A stretch of 64,000 nt of DNA from an uncultured Porphyromonas sp. (GCF_902489635.1 NZ_CABUAN010000002.1:48030-112029); one strand, 5' to 3'. Positions 1-8,486 are shown, counted from the stretch's first letter. Made by a program: numbers and translations. Notes: generated from the letters alone by a model not told the origin.

Positions 1-111
1 TAGAGAGTTCTTGCGCGGAGTCGGCACCACGTTCTGGACGTAGACATTTGTAACTGGCTTGTTCTGTTGCTCCTCATTTCGTTTTTCACAAGGAGGAGTA
101 TTGACTTCCAT
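1..111 (-). CDS. 5' end of a truncated CDS, product unknown
   Basis: An ATG on the minus strand at 111 opens a frame that runs 37 codons without a stop to the window edge. The visible residues are hydrophilic, beginning MEVNTPPCEKRNEEQQNK, with no signal peptide or recognisable domain. A TAnnTTTG promoter box lies 31 bases upstream at 142-149, which supports a real start. Some Bacteroidota membrane proteins begin with a polar stretch like this before their first helix, but nothing seen here proves that. The function is unknown. Confidence 0.5.
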   Translation of the reverse strand, partial: MEVNTPPCEKRNEEQQNKPVTNVYVQNVVPTPRKNSL

Positions 112-141
112 AGGAAACTAGTTGATAATGGTTCGTGAAAC

Positions 142-149
142 CAAAGATA
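142..149 (-). promoter_or_regulatory. Predicted -7 promoter box
   Basis: The minus strand reads TATCTTTG, a full match to the Bacteroidota -7 consensus TAnnTTTG, 31 bases before the ATG at 111. No clear -33 TTTG was found. Confidence 0.45.
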
Positions 150-212
150 CGAAAAGCTATCAACAGAACGTAGAACGTAGATTCAACTATCAAATGCTCC
201 TCACGTGGAGGC

Positions 213-262
213 AATAGAAACACGCCCCAGCTCTAAAGATAGAACTGGGGCGTGTTTCTATT
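213..262 (-). terminator. Strong inverted repeat, likely terminator
   Basis: An 18-bp perfect inverted repeat (213-230 with 245-262) has arms built around GAAACACGCCCCAG and a 14-base loop. It lies downstream of the large secreted protein gene on the minus strand and upstream of the partial gene, so it probably ends the former transcript. The arms finish in A/T-rich sequence on both sides, so it could act in both directions. Confidence 0.6.
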
Positions 263-297
263 TGTAGTGTGTGACTCACCGCCACACGCTCTATTGG

Positions 298-322
298 AGA
301 CTGATGACTTTTGCAACAGTCT
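298..322. repeat. Solo AGACTGTTG hairpin repeat, copy 1
   Basis: This 25-base inverted repeat reads AGACTGATG, seven bases, CAACAGTCT. It is a near-perfect copy, in the opposite orientation, of the hairpin at 19021-19045. Related copies lie at 40421, 50094 and 51549. It sits 18 bases beyond the stop of the secreted protein gene. The same sequence forms the ends of the MITE-like element at 50092-50268. Confidence 0.6.
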
Positions 323-339
323 CTATTGGTCAGCGAGGC

Positions 340-3300
340 TTACTGCTTGTCAAAGGGAAGCGTAGCCACACCACCGTCTGTCATCTGTAGACGGATATAG
401 TAGCGAGCTGCTGCCAGTGCCGACACATCAACCCTACTGCAAGCCTCACCGCTCATGACGAGTAGCCCGTCTGCGGTATAGATCCAGTAGTTCTGACATG
501 GAAGTGATAGGTGCAGCTCAGTCGTAGCCACTGTCGGATAGACATAGACAGGTCGTAGAGGCTCGAGGCTCTCCACGGCAGTGTCCTTTTGAGCTAGCAG
601 ACGCACCAGCTTAGACACCCCACCTCTAGTCTGCAGAAGTAGTGCGGCAGCACGGTCACGCTCTTGCTTCGTACTAAAGCCGACGGCTAGGTCACCGCCC
701 TCTGCGGGGAGCTTCAGAGCAGATAGCTTGAACTCCTCCATCAGCTTGCTCGGCTCCAGGGAGACTGTCACCTCCTTATTAGGATGCTCTACAGAGACCT
801 GTATCGTCTGTGGCGGGCAAGGCACATTAGGCTTAAAGATGAAGTTGACCATCTCTGGGTTAGCCTGAACCACCGGCAGATCTGTACGCCCAAAGGTTAC
901 ATCATCTACCATAAAGGTGAGCGAAGTGCTCGTGCCACCCTTAGGGCTGTACATCGTAAAGGCAACGTAGAAGTTGTCATCGATCTGTATTCCCTCCACC
1001 TTAGAGAGATCCACACAGTAGTCATACCATTTCTCTGGCTCCATCTGAGACACGAGCAGGAGCTTCGTAATGTCTAGGAATTGGGGCTTGACACCACCCG
1101 CACCATCAGGTGTTAGGAGGTAGACGCCAAACTGCTCCTGACCATCTTGCGTCGGCAGCTCATAGCGCAGGCGGAAGGTCAGATACATACTCTGAGCCTT
1201 AGCCTTAGAGAGTAGCGGAGAGATCAGCCACGCCTCCTGCTCACGAGCATCATCCTGGTCTAGAGAGTTGAAGAAGCTAATCTGGGCGCAAGTCTCTTCG
1301 ACTGCCTGAGTAGTCTTATTTTTCTGCTCCCAGCCCTTGAAGGGACGATCAGCAAGCGTCGCAAAGCTCTGCCACCCCTCGAGGTTAATGCCACGTGTGT
1401 GACGCTGAGCATCGAAGTACTCCTCCAGGCTACCCTGCGCCTCCTTAGCATCCACGAGCATCATCGCCTGAGCAATCGTTTTGATACTCTGACGCGCCTC
1501 AGGAGCAGACTGCGTGAGTAGGATCTGGGTTAGCGTAGCCTCGGCAGAGGAGCCGTTGACCACCTTAAAGCGTGTAGGACGATGTGTGCCGACCTTGTAG
1601 GCACCACTCTCTAGGGTAGCCTTCGTCCAGTGACCGCCACCATCGATTGTGTAGTATAGCTCTAGACCATCCGTAGCGGGGAGGAGCTTCACATGGTCGA
1701 TACCATTGACTAGTAGCTCATCGCTCTCCAGTCGGCCATCCTTACTGATAGAGACCTTGCCAGCCTCTACCCATGAGCCACTGAGGTAGTAGTACCCCTT
1801 GTCAAAGCGGTGATACCCCGTCCAGTTGTCGCCCTTAAAGCGATTGTCTAGAGGCTTATCCTCAGCAAAAGTCTCCATCCACTCAGCCGTCTCAGCCTTA
1901 GCCTCACCAACGATCTCTACGACGAGAGGCTCCATGCAGGCTGTCGTCAGTGTTAGGGTCGCTTTGTAAGTACCCACCTCTCGTGGAGCGAAGGTCACTT
2001 TTACCTTATTATTAAGGACCTTCTTCTGAGTTGGTGAATAGAAGAAGCTACTCGTACTACTCTTGAAGTAACCACTCTCAGAGGCGGTCTCTACCTTGAC
2101 CTCTTGGATTACGCCCGTCACGTCAAACTCTAGCTCCATCTCATCCATCTCACCCACTGTGCAGACGAGAGTCTTATTAGGAGTCTTGTCAGAGAGCTTG
2201 ACCATAGGAGGCGTAGCAGGGTCGATGATATAGCTATTGATACGGATCGTAGCCCAGCCATTCGTACCATCGTACTGAACCGAGTAGGGCTTCGTACCAT
2301 AAGCTCCGCTGATGTAAGCACCAGGCTCACTCGCTTGGATAGCGTAGGCAACCTCCGTGACCTGATGACCCGCAGGCAGTTCGCTAGGCGTCAGGGTAAA
2401 GGTGCCAGAGGGCGTCGTTATATTGGGCTGTACCTTACCCATGCTCATAGACTGTACGAGCATCGTACCCTGGATCGGCTCTGTCGTCTTGCCCTCACGA
2501 TAGATGGCGTGTGGCAATACGGAGACAAAGCGATCCTGTGCGTGTAGCTTTGTCAGACGTAGCAGAGAGCAGTCGTCCACCTTGACGAGACTACCGGCAG
2601 AGACCTCTACCCCAAATCGGAAGTAGCGAGCTCCCTCGGGAACAACCGTCCTAAAGCGAAGCTCATCCCATGCCTTGCGCCACTCGATGTATCTATCACT
2701 TGCGATAAAAGCATCCTCAGGTGTCGCAATGGGCTTGCGGTCCGCATCCAACCACTGGCAGGCTAGACGCAGCCCATGATTATCTGCAAAAGGCTCCTGC
2801 ACCGAGTAGTGCAGCATACCCTCGAGGACACTGCCTGGAGCCATAGAAAACTCCTTAGCATCTATGTCTATCTCTTGATAGAGCTGAGCGGTCTCAGTAG
2901 AGGCCGTTTGATCAAGTCGGACAGCAAAGCCCGTGTTGCTGTTATACCCCTTAGTCTCCTTCATCACATTCCCCTTGTAGCTCCAAGAGGTAGGACGCTC
3001 AGCCTCATCAAAGTTGTAGAAGAACTGATCTACCAGTAGCTCTTGATCCTCCTTAGGTTCTGGTTTACCAGGAGGAGGTGTCACGCCACCAGTTGTTGCG
3101 GTACCTTGGAGCGGTATCTGTAAGATCGTTCCCGAGGCATTCACCTCGATAGAGGCTGTACGCGTGCCCTCTGCTGTAGGGGTAAAGGTCACGGAGATAC
3201 CACCTCCATGATTGTCAAAAGTGTTTCCTGTCTTGATAGCAAAGTCCCCCTTGTGCGTACCTGTCAGGGTGACTGTAGGCGTCTCTATCGCATTCTGTAC

Positions 3301-4305
3301 AGTGATGCTGGTCGCTTTTTCTACCGAGGTCTCCCCGACAGCTACAGAGCCGAAGTCTAGACTCTCAGGCATAGCCGATACTTTAATCTTAGCACTAGCA
3401 CCTGTGGCTGAGGCCTTAAGCGGTATGTCAACCTTTGTCTTGCCAGCCACCACGGTGACAGATGCGGTAATATTGGGGTTACCATTCTTAGGAACGAATG
3501 TGACGCTCAGCTTACCACCCGTGGCGGTGAGCCCTCCAGAGAGTGGCTTCAAGAGAAAGTCCTCCTTGTTGATCCCCGTGAGGGTCGCCTCGGGTGTTCC
3601 TGAGAAGTTCTGAATAAAGATCTCTAGCTCCTTGGTAGCACCTACCTCGCCAGCAGCCACCTCGGAGAAGGTCAACCCCTCTGCGGGATTGTAGCTGATC
3701 GCCACCTCTGTCGAGGGAGCCTTTAGCTCTATATTCTTCAGATAGTAGCCCGCCAAGTTACCCTGTGAGCCTTCATTGACAAAGGCTATGAAGCCCACGC
3801 CCGTTAGCCCCGTAGGGATCGACACCGAGGTCGGTGTGAAGTCCTGCTTAGTATACTGATGCTCATAGAGCGTTTGAAGGGTCTCACCGCTCTTGTTGAT
3901 GAGCAAGATGCGAAAAGGCGAATTTCCCTTTACCAGAGCCACTTTTAGGTCGAAGGTCAAGCTCTTACCCCCGATAGCATCCAGGGCTAGCGGACAGGTC
4001 ACAAGGTAACTGCTGTAAGGCGCCTTGACCGAAAAGCTTGATGCCGAGCAGGCAAACCAGCGGTCCTGTGCATCCCCTCCCCACTTGACGGAACTATTGC
4101 TATATAGCGAGTGCCAGGTTGTCTCTAGTGCAGCCTTGTAGCCACTCTGCAGGGAGAGAGCCGACTGCGGACTATCCTCCGTGAGGACTGAAAAGTCGAT
4201 ACCCTCTGGAGGTGTACCGCTCTGTGCAAAGCTCGACCACGAGAGCGACACCAAGAGTGTCACAGCAAGTAGGAGCTTCATAATCATCGTCTTGTGATGC
4301 TTCAT
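340..4305 (-). CDS. Large secreted protein with type IX secretion sorting domain
   Basis: This 1321-residue protein begins with a signal peptide (MKHHKTMIMKLLLAVTLLVS and on to about residue 28). Residues about 205-410 hold two immunoglobulin-like repeats of the choice-of-anchor/ASH type, each with a pattern like LxFxxVxxGE. Jelly-roll-like segments follow in the middle. The last 70 or so residues (from VYVYPTVATTELHLSL) match a type A C-terminal sorting domain, so the protein should cross the outer membrane by the type IX system and be anchored on the surface. No protease or glycosidase motif was recognised. The start was placed at 4305 because a TAnnTTTG promoter box at 4348-4355 lies downstream of the longer GTG start at 4377; ATGs at 4287 and 4281 are also possible. 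Confidence 0.8.
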   Translation of the reverse strand: MKHHKTMIMKLLLAVTLLVSLSWSSFAQSGTPPEGIDFSVLTEDSPQSALSLQSGYKAALETTWHSLYSNSSVKWGGDAQDRWFACSASSFSVKAPYSSYLVTCPLALDAIGGKSLTFDLKVALVKGNSPFRILLINKSGETLQTLYEHQYTKQDFTPTSVSIPTGLTGVGFIAFVNEGSQGNLAGYYLKNIELKAPSTEVAISYNPAEGLTFSEVAAGEVGATKELEIFIQNFSGTPEATLTGINKEDFLLKPLSGGLTATGGKLSVTFVPKNGNPNITASVTVVAGKTKVDIPLKASATGASAKIKVSAMPESLDFGSVAVGETSVEKATSITVQNAIETPTVTLTGTHKGDFAIKTGNTFDNHGGGISVTFTPTAEGTRTASIEVNASGTILQIPLQGTATTGGVTPPPGKPEPKEDQELLVDQFFYNFDEAERPTSWSYKGNVMKETKGYNSNTGFAVRLDQTASTETAQLYQEIDIDAKEFSMAPGSVLEGMLHYSVQEPFADNHGLRLACQWLDADRKPIATPEDAFIASDRYIEWRKAWDELRFRTVVPEGARYFRFGVEVSAGSLVKVDDCSLLRLTKLHAQDRFVSVLPHAIYREGKTTEPIQGTMLVQSMSMGKVQPNITTPSGTFTLTPSELPAGHQVTEVAYAIQASEPGAYISGAYGTKPYSVQYDGTNGWATIRINSYIIDPATPPMVKLSDKTPNKTLVCTVGEMDEMELEFDVTGVIQEVKVETASESGYFKSSTSSFFYSPTQKKVLNNKVKVTFAPREVGTYKATLTLTTACMEPLVVEIVGEAKAETAEWMETFAEDKPLDNRFKGDNWTGYHRFDKGYYYLSGSWVEAGKVSISKDGRLESDELLVNGIDHVKLLPATDGLELYYTIDGGGHWTKATLESGAYKVGTHRPTRFKVVNGSSAEATLTQILLTQSAPEARQSIKTIAQAMMLVDAKEAQGSLEEYFDAQRHTRGINLEGWQSFATLADRPFKGWEQKNKTTQAVEETCAQISFFNSLDQDDAREQEAWLISPLLSKAKAQSMYLTFRLRYELPTQDGQEQFGVYLLTPDGAGGVKPQFLDITKLLLVSQMEPEKWYDYCVDLSKVEGIQIDDNFYVAFTMYSPKGGTSTSLTFMVDDVTFGRTDLPVVQANPEMVNFIFKPNVPCPPQTIQVSVEHPNKEVTVSLEPSKLMEEFKLSALKLPAEGGDLAVGFSTKQERDRAAALLLQTRGGVSKLVRLLAQKDTAVESLEPLRPVYVYPTVATTELHLSLPCQNYWIYTADGLLVMSGEACSRVDVSALAAARYYIRLQMTDGGVATLPFDKQ

Positions 4306-4347
4306 AAGCTTTTGCTTGTTGTCAATTACATATATAGAAATGTGGCG

Positions 4348-4355
4348 CAAAGGTA
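4348..4355 (-). promoter_or_regulatory. Predicted -7 promoter box of the secreted protein gene
   Basis: The minus strand reads TACCTTTG, matching TAnnTTTG, 43 bases before the ATG at 4305. It rules against the longer reading frame that starts at 4377. Confidence 0.55.
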
Positions 4356-4444
4356 ATACTATTTTCAAAAAAACCACACGAGCACTATCTAGAGAGACTC
4401 ATCCATACCCGCCGACAACGGATGACTTGTCAGTATGATAAACA

Positions 4445-4533
4445 GGGCTGACGCATTATAATCGCTCTGTCAGGAGCTACACATAGCGACAAGCGAGGCG
4501 TAGATGAGGTCACTATATATAATGTGTCAGCCC
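4445..4533. repeat. Short MITE-like repeat with GGGCTGAC ends
   Basis: This 89-bp segment begins GGGCTGACGCATTAT and ends ATAATGTGTCAGCCC, which are inverted copies with one mismatch. Its middle part (CTCTGTCAGGAGCTACACAT) recurs at 22587-22672, and its right half recurs at 4921-4974. It encodes nothing. The inverted ends and copy number suggest a miniature mobile element or a relic of one. Confidence 0.5.
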
Positions 4534-4537
4534 GGCC

Positions 4538-4586
4538 CTCTAATTTCTAACCTCTAATCTCTAACCTCTAACCTCTAATCTCTAAT
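4538..4586. repeat. Heptanucleotide tandem repeat CTCTAAY
   Basis: Seven consecutive 7-base units of the form CTCTAAC or CTCTAAT run up to the 5' flank of the dyad array that follows. The same motif precedes the arrays at 22706 and 40139. Confidence 0.7.
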
Positions 4587-4589
4587 AAC

Positions 4590-4855
4590 ATATCTTTACA
4601 GGGAAATTCGTCCGATTCCCTCCTTTCTCGAATATCCACGTGGAAAATCTCAAATCTCCACGTGGATATTTTTTATTTTCCACGTGGGCGTCATTCATTT
4701 CCTCCGAAGTTTCATTTGATTCCTCCGAGGAATTTTTTATTTCCTACCTGGGAAATAAAAATTCTCCACGTGGAGATTTTGAAATATCCACGTGGAAATC
4801 ACTTTTCCCCTACACGGTGTCGTTTCGATATGTAGTCGGCTCTAAATTATTGTAA
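4590..4855. repeat. 22-bp periodic dyad array 1 (CCACGTGG type)
   Basis: Dyad centres lie at about 4639.5, 4661.5, 4683.5, 4705.5, 4726, 4747.5, 4769.5 and 4791.5, so eight units are spaced almost exactly 22 bp apart. Five units contain the palindrome CCACGTGG; the others are based on TTCCTCCGAAG, ATTCCTC/GAGGAAT and TATTTCC/GGAAATA. The flanks are conserved in other copies: a left flank with CTTTACAGGGAAATTCGTCC and a right flank ending TAAATTATTGTAA. A 71-codon frame crosses it but reads the repeat in shifting phase, so it is not called as a gene. The function is unknown. Confidence 0.85.
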
Positions 4856-4920
4856 GACCCCAGCGTTGAATTTACCTAGCCAGAGCCGATGTATCATAGT
4901 CGTTTTTTTCAGAAACTGCA

Positions 4921-4974
4921 CATGAGCGACAAGCACGGCATAGACGAGGTCATTATATTATAATGCGTCAGCCC
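4921..4974. repeat. Partial copy of the GGGCTGAC-ended repeat
   Basis: The right half of the element at 4445-4533 recurs here, ending in TAATGCGTCAGCCC. The left end is missing or diverged. Confidence 0.45.
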
Positions 4975-4999
4975 TGGTATGATAAAGACGATTCTTTCG

Positions 5000-5185
5000 A
5001 TTGTTCCCGGAAACAATAATAGCCACGTGGAAATCATCAAATCCCCACGTGGCTATTTTTCTTTTTCCACGTGGATGCGAATCATTTCTTCCGAAGTTTC
5101 ATTTCATTCCTCCGAAGTTTCATTTCATTCTTCCGAAGAATTTTTTCTTCTCCACGTGGGGATTTTCGATTTCCTAGGTGGGGAT
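5000..5185. repeat. 22-bp periodic dyad array 2, beside array 1
   Basis: Dyad centres fall at about 5008.5, 5026.5, 5048.5, 5070.5, 5092, 5113.5, 5134, 5155.5 and 5175.5. Four of the units are CCACGTGG. The ATTCTTC/GAAGAAT unit at 5127-5141 replaces the ATTCCTC/GAGGAAT unit of array 1, with matching changes in both arms. It lacks the conserved left flank of array 1. Together the two arrays fill most of the gap between the secreted protein gene and the TetR gene. Confidence 0.8.
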
Positions 5186-5300
5186 TCTCTTTTTCGACCT
5201 AGATGCGCCTAAATACAAGCTTTTCGTCACTTGAAAGGACGATCTAGTCCGACTGTTTCTCCTTCTTTTCACCAAATATCCGAGAATAAACTACACTGAT

Positions 5301-5332
5301 TACACTTTTGTGTTGGAAAAAGTGTACCTTTG
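5301..5332 (+). promoter_or_regulatory. Promoter with overlapping palindromic operator
   Basis: The -7 box TACCTTTG lies at 5325-5332. A perfect 9-bp inverted repeat, TACACTTTT (5301-5309) and AAAAGTGTA (5318-5326), overlaps its upstream edge. A dimeric TetR regulator bound there would block the promoter, so the site is a likely autoregulatory operator for the gene at 5385 and the efflux genes behind it. Confidence 0.6.
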
Positions 5333-5384
5333 CGTCGTAATATAAGACGAAACAGTTCTAGTTGCGAATGCAAACATATTAAAT

Positions 5385-5975
5385 ATGGATGGTATGAATA
5401 CAAATAGTCGCAAGGATAAATATGTAGCCAAAGCGATCAGCATACTCAAGCAAGAGGGCTTCAGACTATCGCTCGATGAGATGGCTACCAAGATGGGGAT
5501 CACAAAGAAGACCCTCTACAATAACTTCAGCTCCAAGGAGGAGCTGCTCAAGGAGTGCGTGCACGCTATCTCGGAAGACTTCCAGCGTGTGCTCTCGATA
5601 CTCGATGACGAGGAGGTGAGTGCCATAGAGAGCTTGACAAAGTGCTTCGCACAGCTAGACGAGCTCTTCGTAACGCTGAACCCCGTCTTCTTCTCCGACC
5701 TGATGCGTAGCAATCCCGACCAGGCGATGCTGGAGCATGTCATGGGGTCTAACTACTTCGGCGAGAAGATGACGGCCAATCTACAGCGGGGCGTCCGGAC
5801 GGGTCTCTATAGAGCCGATCTAGACATCCCCTTCGTATGCGAGTATATGTCTTACTCGATATTTGGCTTTTACATACAGGCGGTGATTCGCAGTAAGCCG
5901 TTGCCCACGGGGAGCTACTTCGCCTCCATACTACAGTATCACTTACGGGCTATCGTCTCGACACAAGGGAATTAG
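5385..5975 (+). CDS. TetR-family transcriptional regulator
   Basis: This 196-residue protein has an N-terminal helix-turn-helix of the TetR type (about residues 27-55, LSLDEMATKMGITKKTLYNN), followed by an all-helical ligand-binding region. It probably represses its own promoter and the TolC/MFP/RND genes that start 16 bases after its stop on the same strand. The palindrome overlapping the promoter at 5301-5326 is the obvious candidate operator. The ATG at 5394 is an alternative start. The ligand cannot be read from the sequence; substrates of the adjacent pump are the natural guess. Confidence 0.88.
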   Translation: MDGMNTNSRKDKYVAKAISILKQEGFRLSLDEMATKMGITKKTLYNNFSSKEELLKECVHAISEDFQRVLSILDDEEVSAIESLTKCFAQLDELFVTLNPVFFSDLMRSNPDQAMLEHVMGSNYFGEKMTANLQRGVRTGLYRADLDIPFVCEYMSYSIFGFYIQAVIRSKPLPTGSYFASILQYHLRAIVSTQGN

Positions 5976-5991
5976 TTTACACACCACAATC

Positions 5992-7374
5992 ATGATAAAA
6001 TCTAATCGTCGCATCGGGCTGCTCCTCATCAGCCTGCTCCTGCTCGTAGCCTCAGGCTATGCTCAGGAGAGCTACTCGCTACAGCAATGCCTCAACTATG
6101 CTGTGCAGCACAATAGTAATGTCAAGAAGTCTTCCTACGATCAGGAGAAAGCTAAGCAGGCTCGCAAAGAGGTGATCGGAGCTCTGATGCCTCAGATCAG
6201 CGGGTCGGCTGCGCTAAATGACAACGTAAAGAAGGCTAAGTTCATCATGCCAAACTTTATGAACAATATGCTCCCCGAGAATATGCGCAAACCCAACGCT
6301 TCGCAGTATATGACCATCGAGATGGGCACGCAGTACAGTGCCAACGCAGGCGTCGCTGTCAATCAGCAGATTCTCAACATGTCGCTCTTTAACACGCTCG
6401 ACATTGCCAAGGTCTCCGAGCGTATGGCGACGCTGGCTGCGACCTCGACCGAGGAGGATGTGATCGCCCAGACGGCGACACTATATTATGGAGCTCAGGT
6501 CACACAGTATGCCGCCGAGCAGATGGGGCATAGTGTAGAGCTAGTGGACAAGATGCTCCGCACGATGGAGGCTAGCTACTCCAGTGGTCTAATCAAGAAA
6601 GTAGACGTGGATCGTCTCAAGGTCAACCTGACCAACCTCAAGACACAGCAAGCAGCAATCGAGAGCGGGCTAGAAGTTCAGAAGAACCTCCTCAAGCTAC
6701 AGATGGGACTAGAGGTCACAGAGCCGATCGTGATAGCTCCGCTAGACCTAGATTTACTAGCTCAGCAGGAGATCGCCGAGAGTGGCGCAGCAGCCTTTGA
6801 CCCCGCACAGCATATCGCCTACCAGCAGCTACAAGAGCGTGAGAAGATGGCTCAGCTACAGGAGCGCTCTAAGCGGTATGACTACATTCCTACCCTATCT
6901 CTCGCCTTCAATGCGCAGTACAACTACATGAGCGACAAGCTCTTTGGCGGTGGCAACACGCAGTACAGTTACCCGACAGCGATGCTGGGGCTGAGCCTGC
7001 GGGTGCCTATCTTCAGCGGTCTCTCTCGTCTCTCTAAGGTGCGCGAGAGTCACATGGATCTGCTCAAGGCGCAGGAGGATCTGCGCTCCCTCGATCAGTC
7101 GCTCCGCATGGCGCATCTCAACGCTTCGCTCAAGCTACAAGACACTCAGCGGACGATCTCACTGCAAAAGGAAAACCAAGCCCTCGCAGCACAGGTCTTC
7201 GACCTAGCACAGCAAAACTTCACCCTCGGTGTAGCTTCGCTATCAGATGTGCTCAATGCGAGTCAGTCGCTCGTGCAGGCGCAGATGACCTACGCCAACG
7301 CCCTCGGTGACTATATCAAAGCCTACATAGATCTCAAGAAGAGCAAGGGCGAGATCAGAGACCTTATGGAATAA
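5992..7374 (+). CDS. TolC-family outer membrane efflux protein
   Basis: A 460-residue exported protein with a signal peptide over residues 1-24 (cleavage near SGYAQ). Two long helical repeats with the usual outer-membrane efflux protein pattern follow, each rich in Gln, Ala and Leu coiled-coil segments. It should trimerise into the outer membrane channel of the pump encoded by the next two genes. It lies 16 bases after the TetR gene and 34 bases before the membrane fusion protein gene, so the four genes look like one operon. Confidence 0.9.
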   Translation: MIKSNRRIGLLLISLLLLVASGYAQESYSLQQCLNYAVQHNSNVKKSSYDQEKAKQARKEVIGALMPQISGSAALNDNVKKAKFIMPNFMNNMLPENMRKPNASQYMTIEMGTQYSANAGVAVNQQILNMSLFNTLDIAKVSERMATLAATSTEEDVIAQTATLYYGAQVTQYAAEQMGHSVELVDKMLRTMEASYSSGLIKKVDVDRLKVNLTNLKTQQAAIESGLEVQKNLLKLQMGLEVTEPIVIAPLDLDLLAQQEIAESGAAAFDPAQHIAYQQLQEREKMAQLQERSKRYDYIPTLSLAFNAQYNYMSDKLFGGGNTQYSYPTAMLGLSLRVPIFSGLSRLSKVRESHMDLLKAQEDLRSLDQSLRMAHLNASLKLQDTQRTISLQKENQALAAQVFDLAQQNFTLGVASLSDVLNASQSLVQAQMTYANALGDYIKAYIDLKKSKGEIRDLME

Positions 7375-7408
7375 CAGAACAACTCAATAGCATCACACTT
7401 ATATAGTT

Positions 7409-8470
7409 ATGAAACGAAAAGTCTATCTACCGATAACCATCGTGCTAGCTATCGGACTCATCGTACTAGTCCTAGTACTGAACAAGCAATCCACCACCGC
7501 CAAGACACAAGCCCTCCTCGCTGAGGAGTCGGCCGTGGCTGTACGCACAGAGGTAGTCAGCGAGAGCAACTATACCGCAGACTTCACCGCCAATGGACTC
7601 GTGGAGGGTGTGCAAGATCTATCCTTCGTCTCCAGTCTCGGCGGACGCGTCGTCTCGCTCTATGCCGACGAGGGGGACCATGTCTCCAAGGGCAAGCTCC
7701 TCATACAGCTCGATGCCGAGACACTCCGAGCCGATGCCGAGTCTAGTCGTGTGGCTTACGAAGCGGCCAAGAAGGACTACGAGCGCTTTCAGCAAGCGCA
7801 CGATCAGGGCGGTGTGACCGACCAGCAGCTCTCGACGATGCACACGCAGATGGTCGCAGCCCAAGGACGATACATATCTAGTCGCAGTCGCCTTACCGAC
7901 GCCTCTATCAAGGCGCCTATCTCAGGACAGATCTACAAGCGCTACGTAGAGGTCGGCAGCTATGTCAACCCAGGCACGAAGCTCTTTGACATCGTCGATG
8001 ACTCGCAACTCAAGGCTAGTTGCTTCGTAACTGAGCGCCAGCGTCTACAGCTCACCAAGGGGCAGGCAGTCTCCGTCGAGAGTGAGCTTTACCCAGGTCA
8101 GACGATCACAGGCAAGATTTCTATGGTCGGTGACAAGGCAAACCATGCGCTCGCCTTCCCCGTGGATGTAGCACTAGACAAGCAAAGCGCCGAAGGGATT
8201 CGCCCTGGTATGTATGTTTCCGTATCCTTCGGCAATCAGCAGGAGACACATGGTATCTTGATACCCCGCCGCGCTATCGTCGGCAGCGTCAAGGATGCCC
8301 ACGTTTATGTCGTAGAGCAGGGCGTGGCTAAACAAAAAGCGATCACCGCTGGCTCTCTCATCGGTGACCGCATCGAGGTGCTGAGCGGGCTACAAGCTGG
8401 CGACTGCGTCATCGTAGCCGGACTCATCAATGTATCGGACGGACTTCCCGTCAAGACCATCAACGAGTGA
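7409..8470 (+). CDS. RND efflux periplasmic adaptor (membrane fusion protein)
   Basis: This 353-residue protein has one N-terminal membrane anchor (residues about 5-25), a biotinyl/lipoyl-like hairpin (GGRVVSLYADEGDHVSKGKL, near residue 75), a coiled-coil hairpin (about 110-155), then a barrel domain and a membrane-proximal domain ending with SGLQAGDCVIVAGL. This is the standard layout of HlyD/AcrA-type adaptors that join the inner membrane pump to the TolC channel. The RND gene starts 16 bases after its stop. Confidence 0.92.
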   Translation: MKRKVYLPITIVLAIGLIVLVLVLNKQSTTAKTQALLAEESAVAVRTEVVSESNYTADFTANGLVEGVQDLSFVSSLGGRVVSLYADEGDHVSKGKLLIQLDAETLRADAESSRVAYEAAKKDYERFQQAHDQGGVTDQQLSTMHTQMVAAQGRYISSRSRLTDASIKAPISGQIYKRYVEVGSYVNPGTKLFDIVDDSQLKASCFVTERQRLQLTKGQAVSVESELYPGQTITGKISMVGDKANHALAFPVDVALDKQSAEGIRPGMYVSVSFGNQQETHGILIPRRAIVGSVKDAHVYVVEQGVAKQKAITAGSLIGDRIEVLSGLQAGDCVIVAGLINVSDGLPVKTINE

Positions 8471-8486
8471 CTTAGCGGACCACAGC

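Noticed and set aside
4590..4855. CRISPR array.
   Set aside because: The repeats are too short and variable, there are no unique spacers of constant length, and no cas genes occur in the window.
4640..5212. Small plus-strand frames across the dyad arrays (also at 40161, 40183 and 51338).
   Set aside because: The repeat period of 22 shifts frame each unit, no ribosome site or promoter fits, and frames exist on both strands; they follow from the repeat sequence.
8430..8486. Earlier start for the RND pump gene.
   Set aside because: It lies inside the adaptor gene and adds residues not seen in the family; MKIVKLSIQRPIY at 8487 is the usual start.
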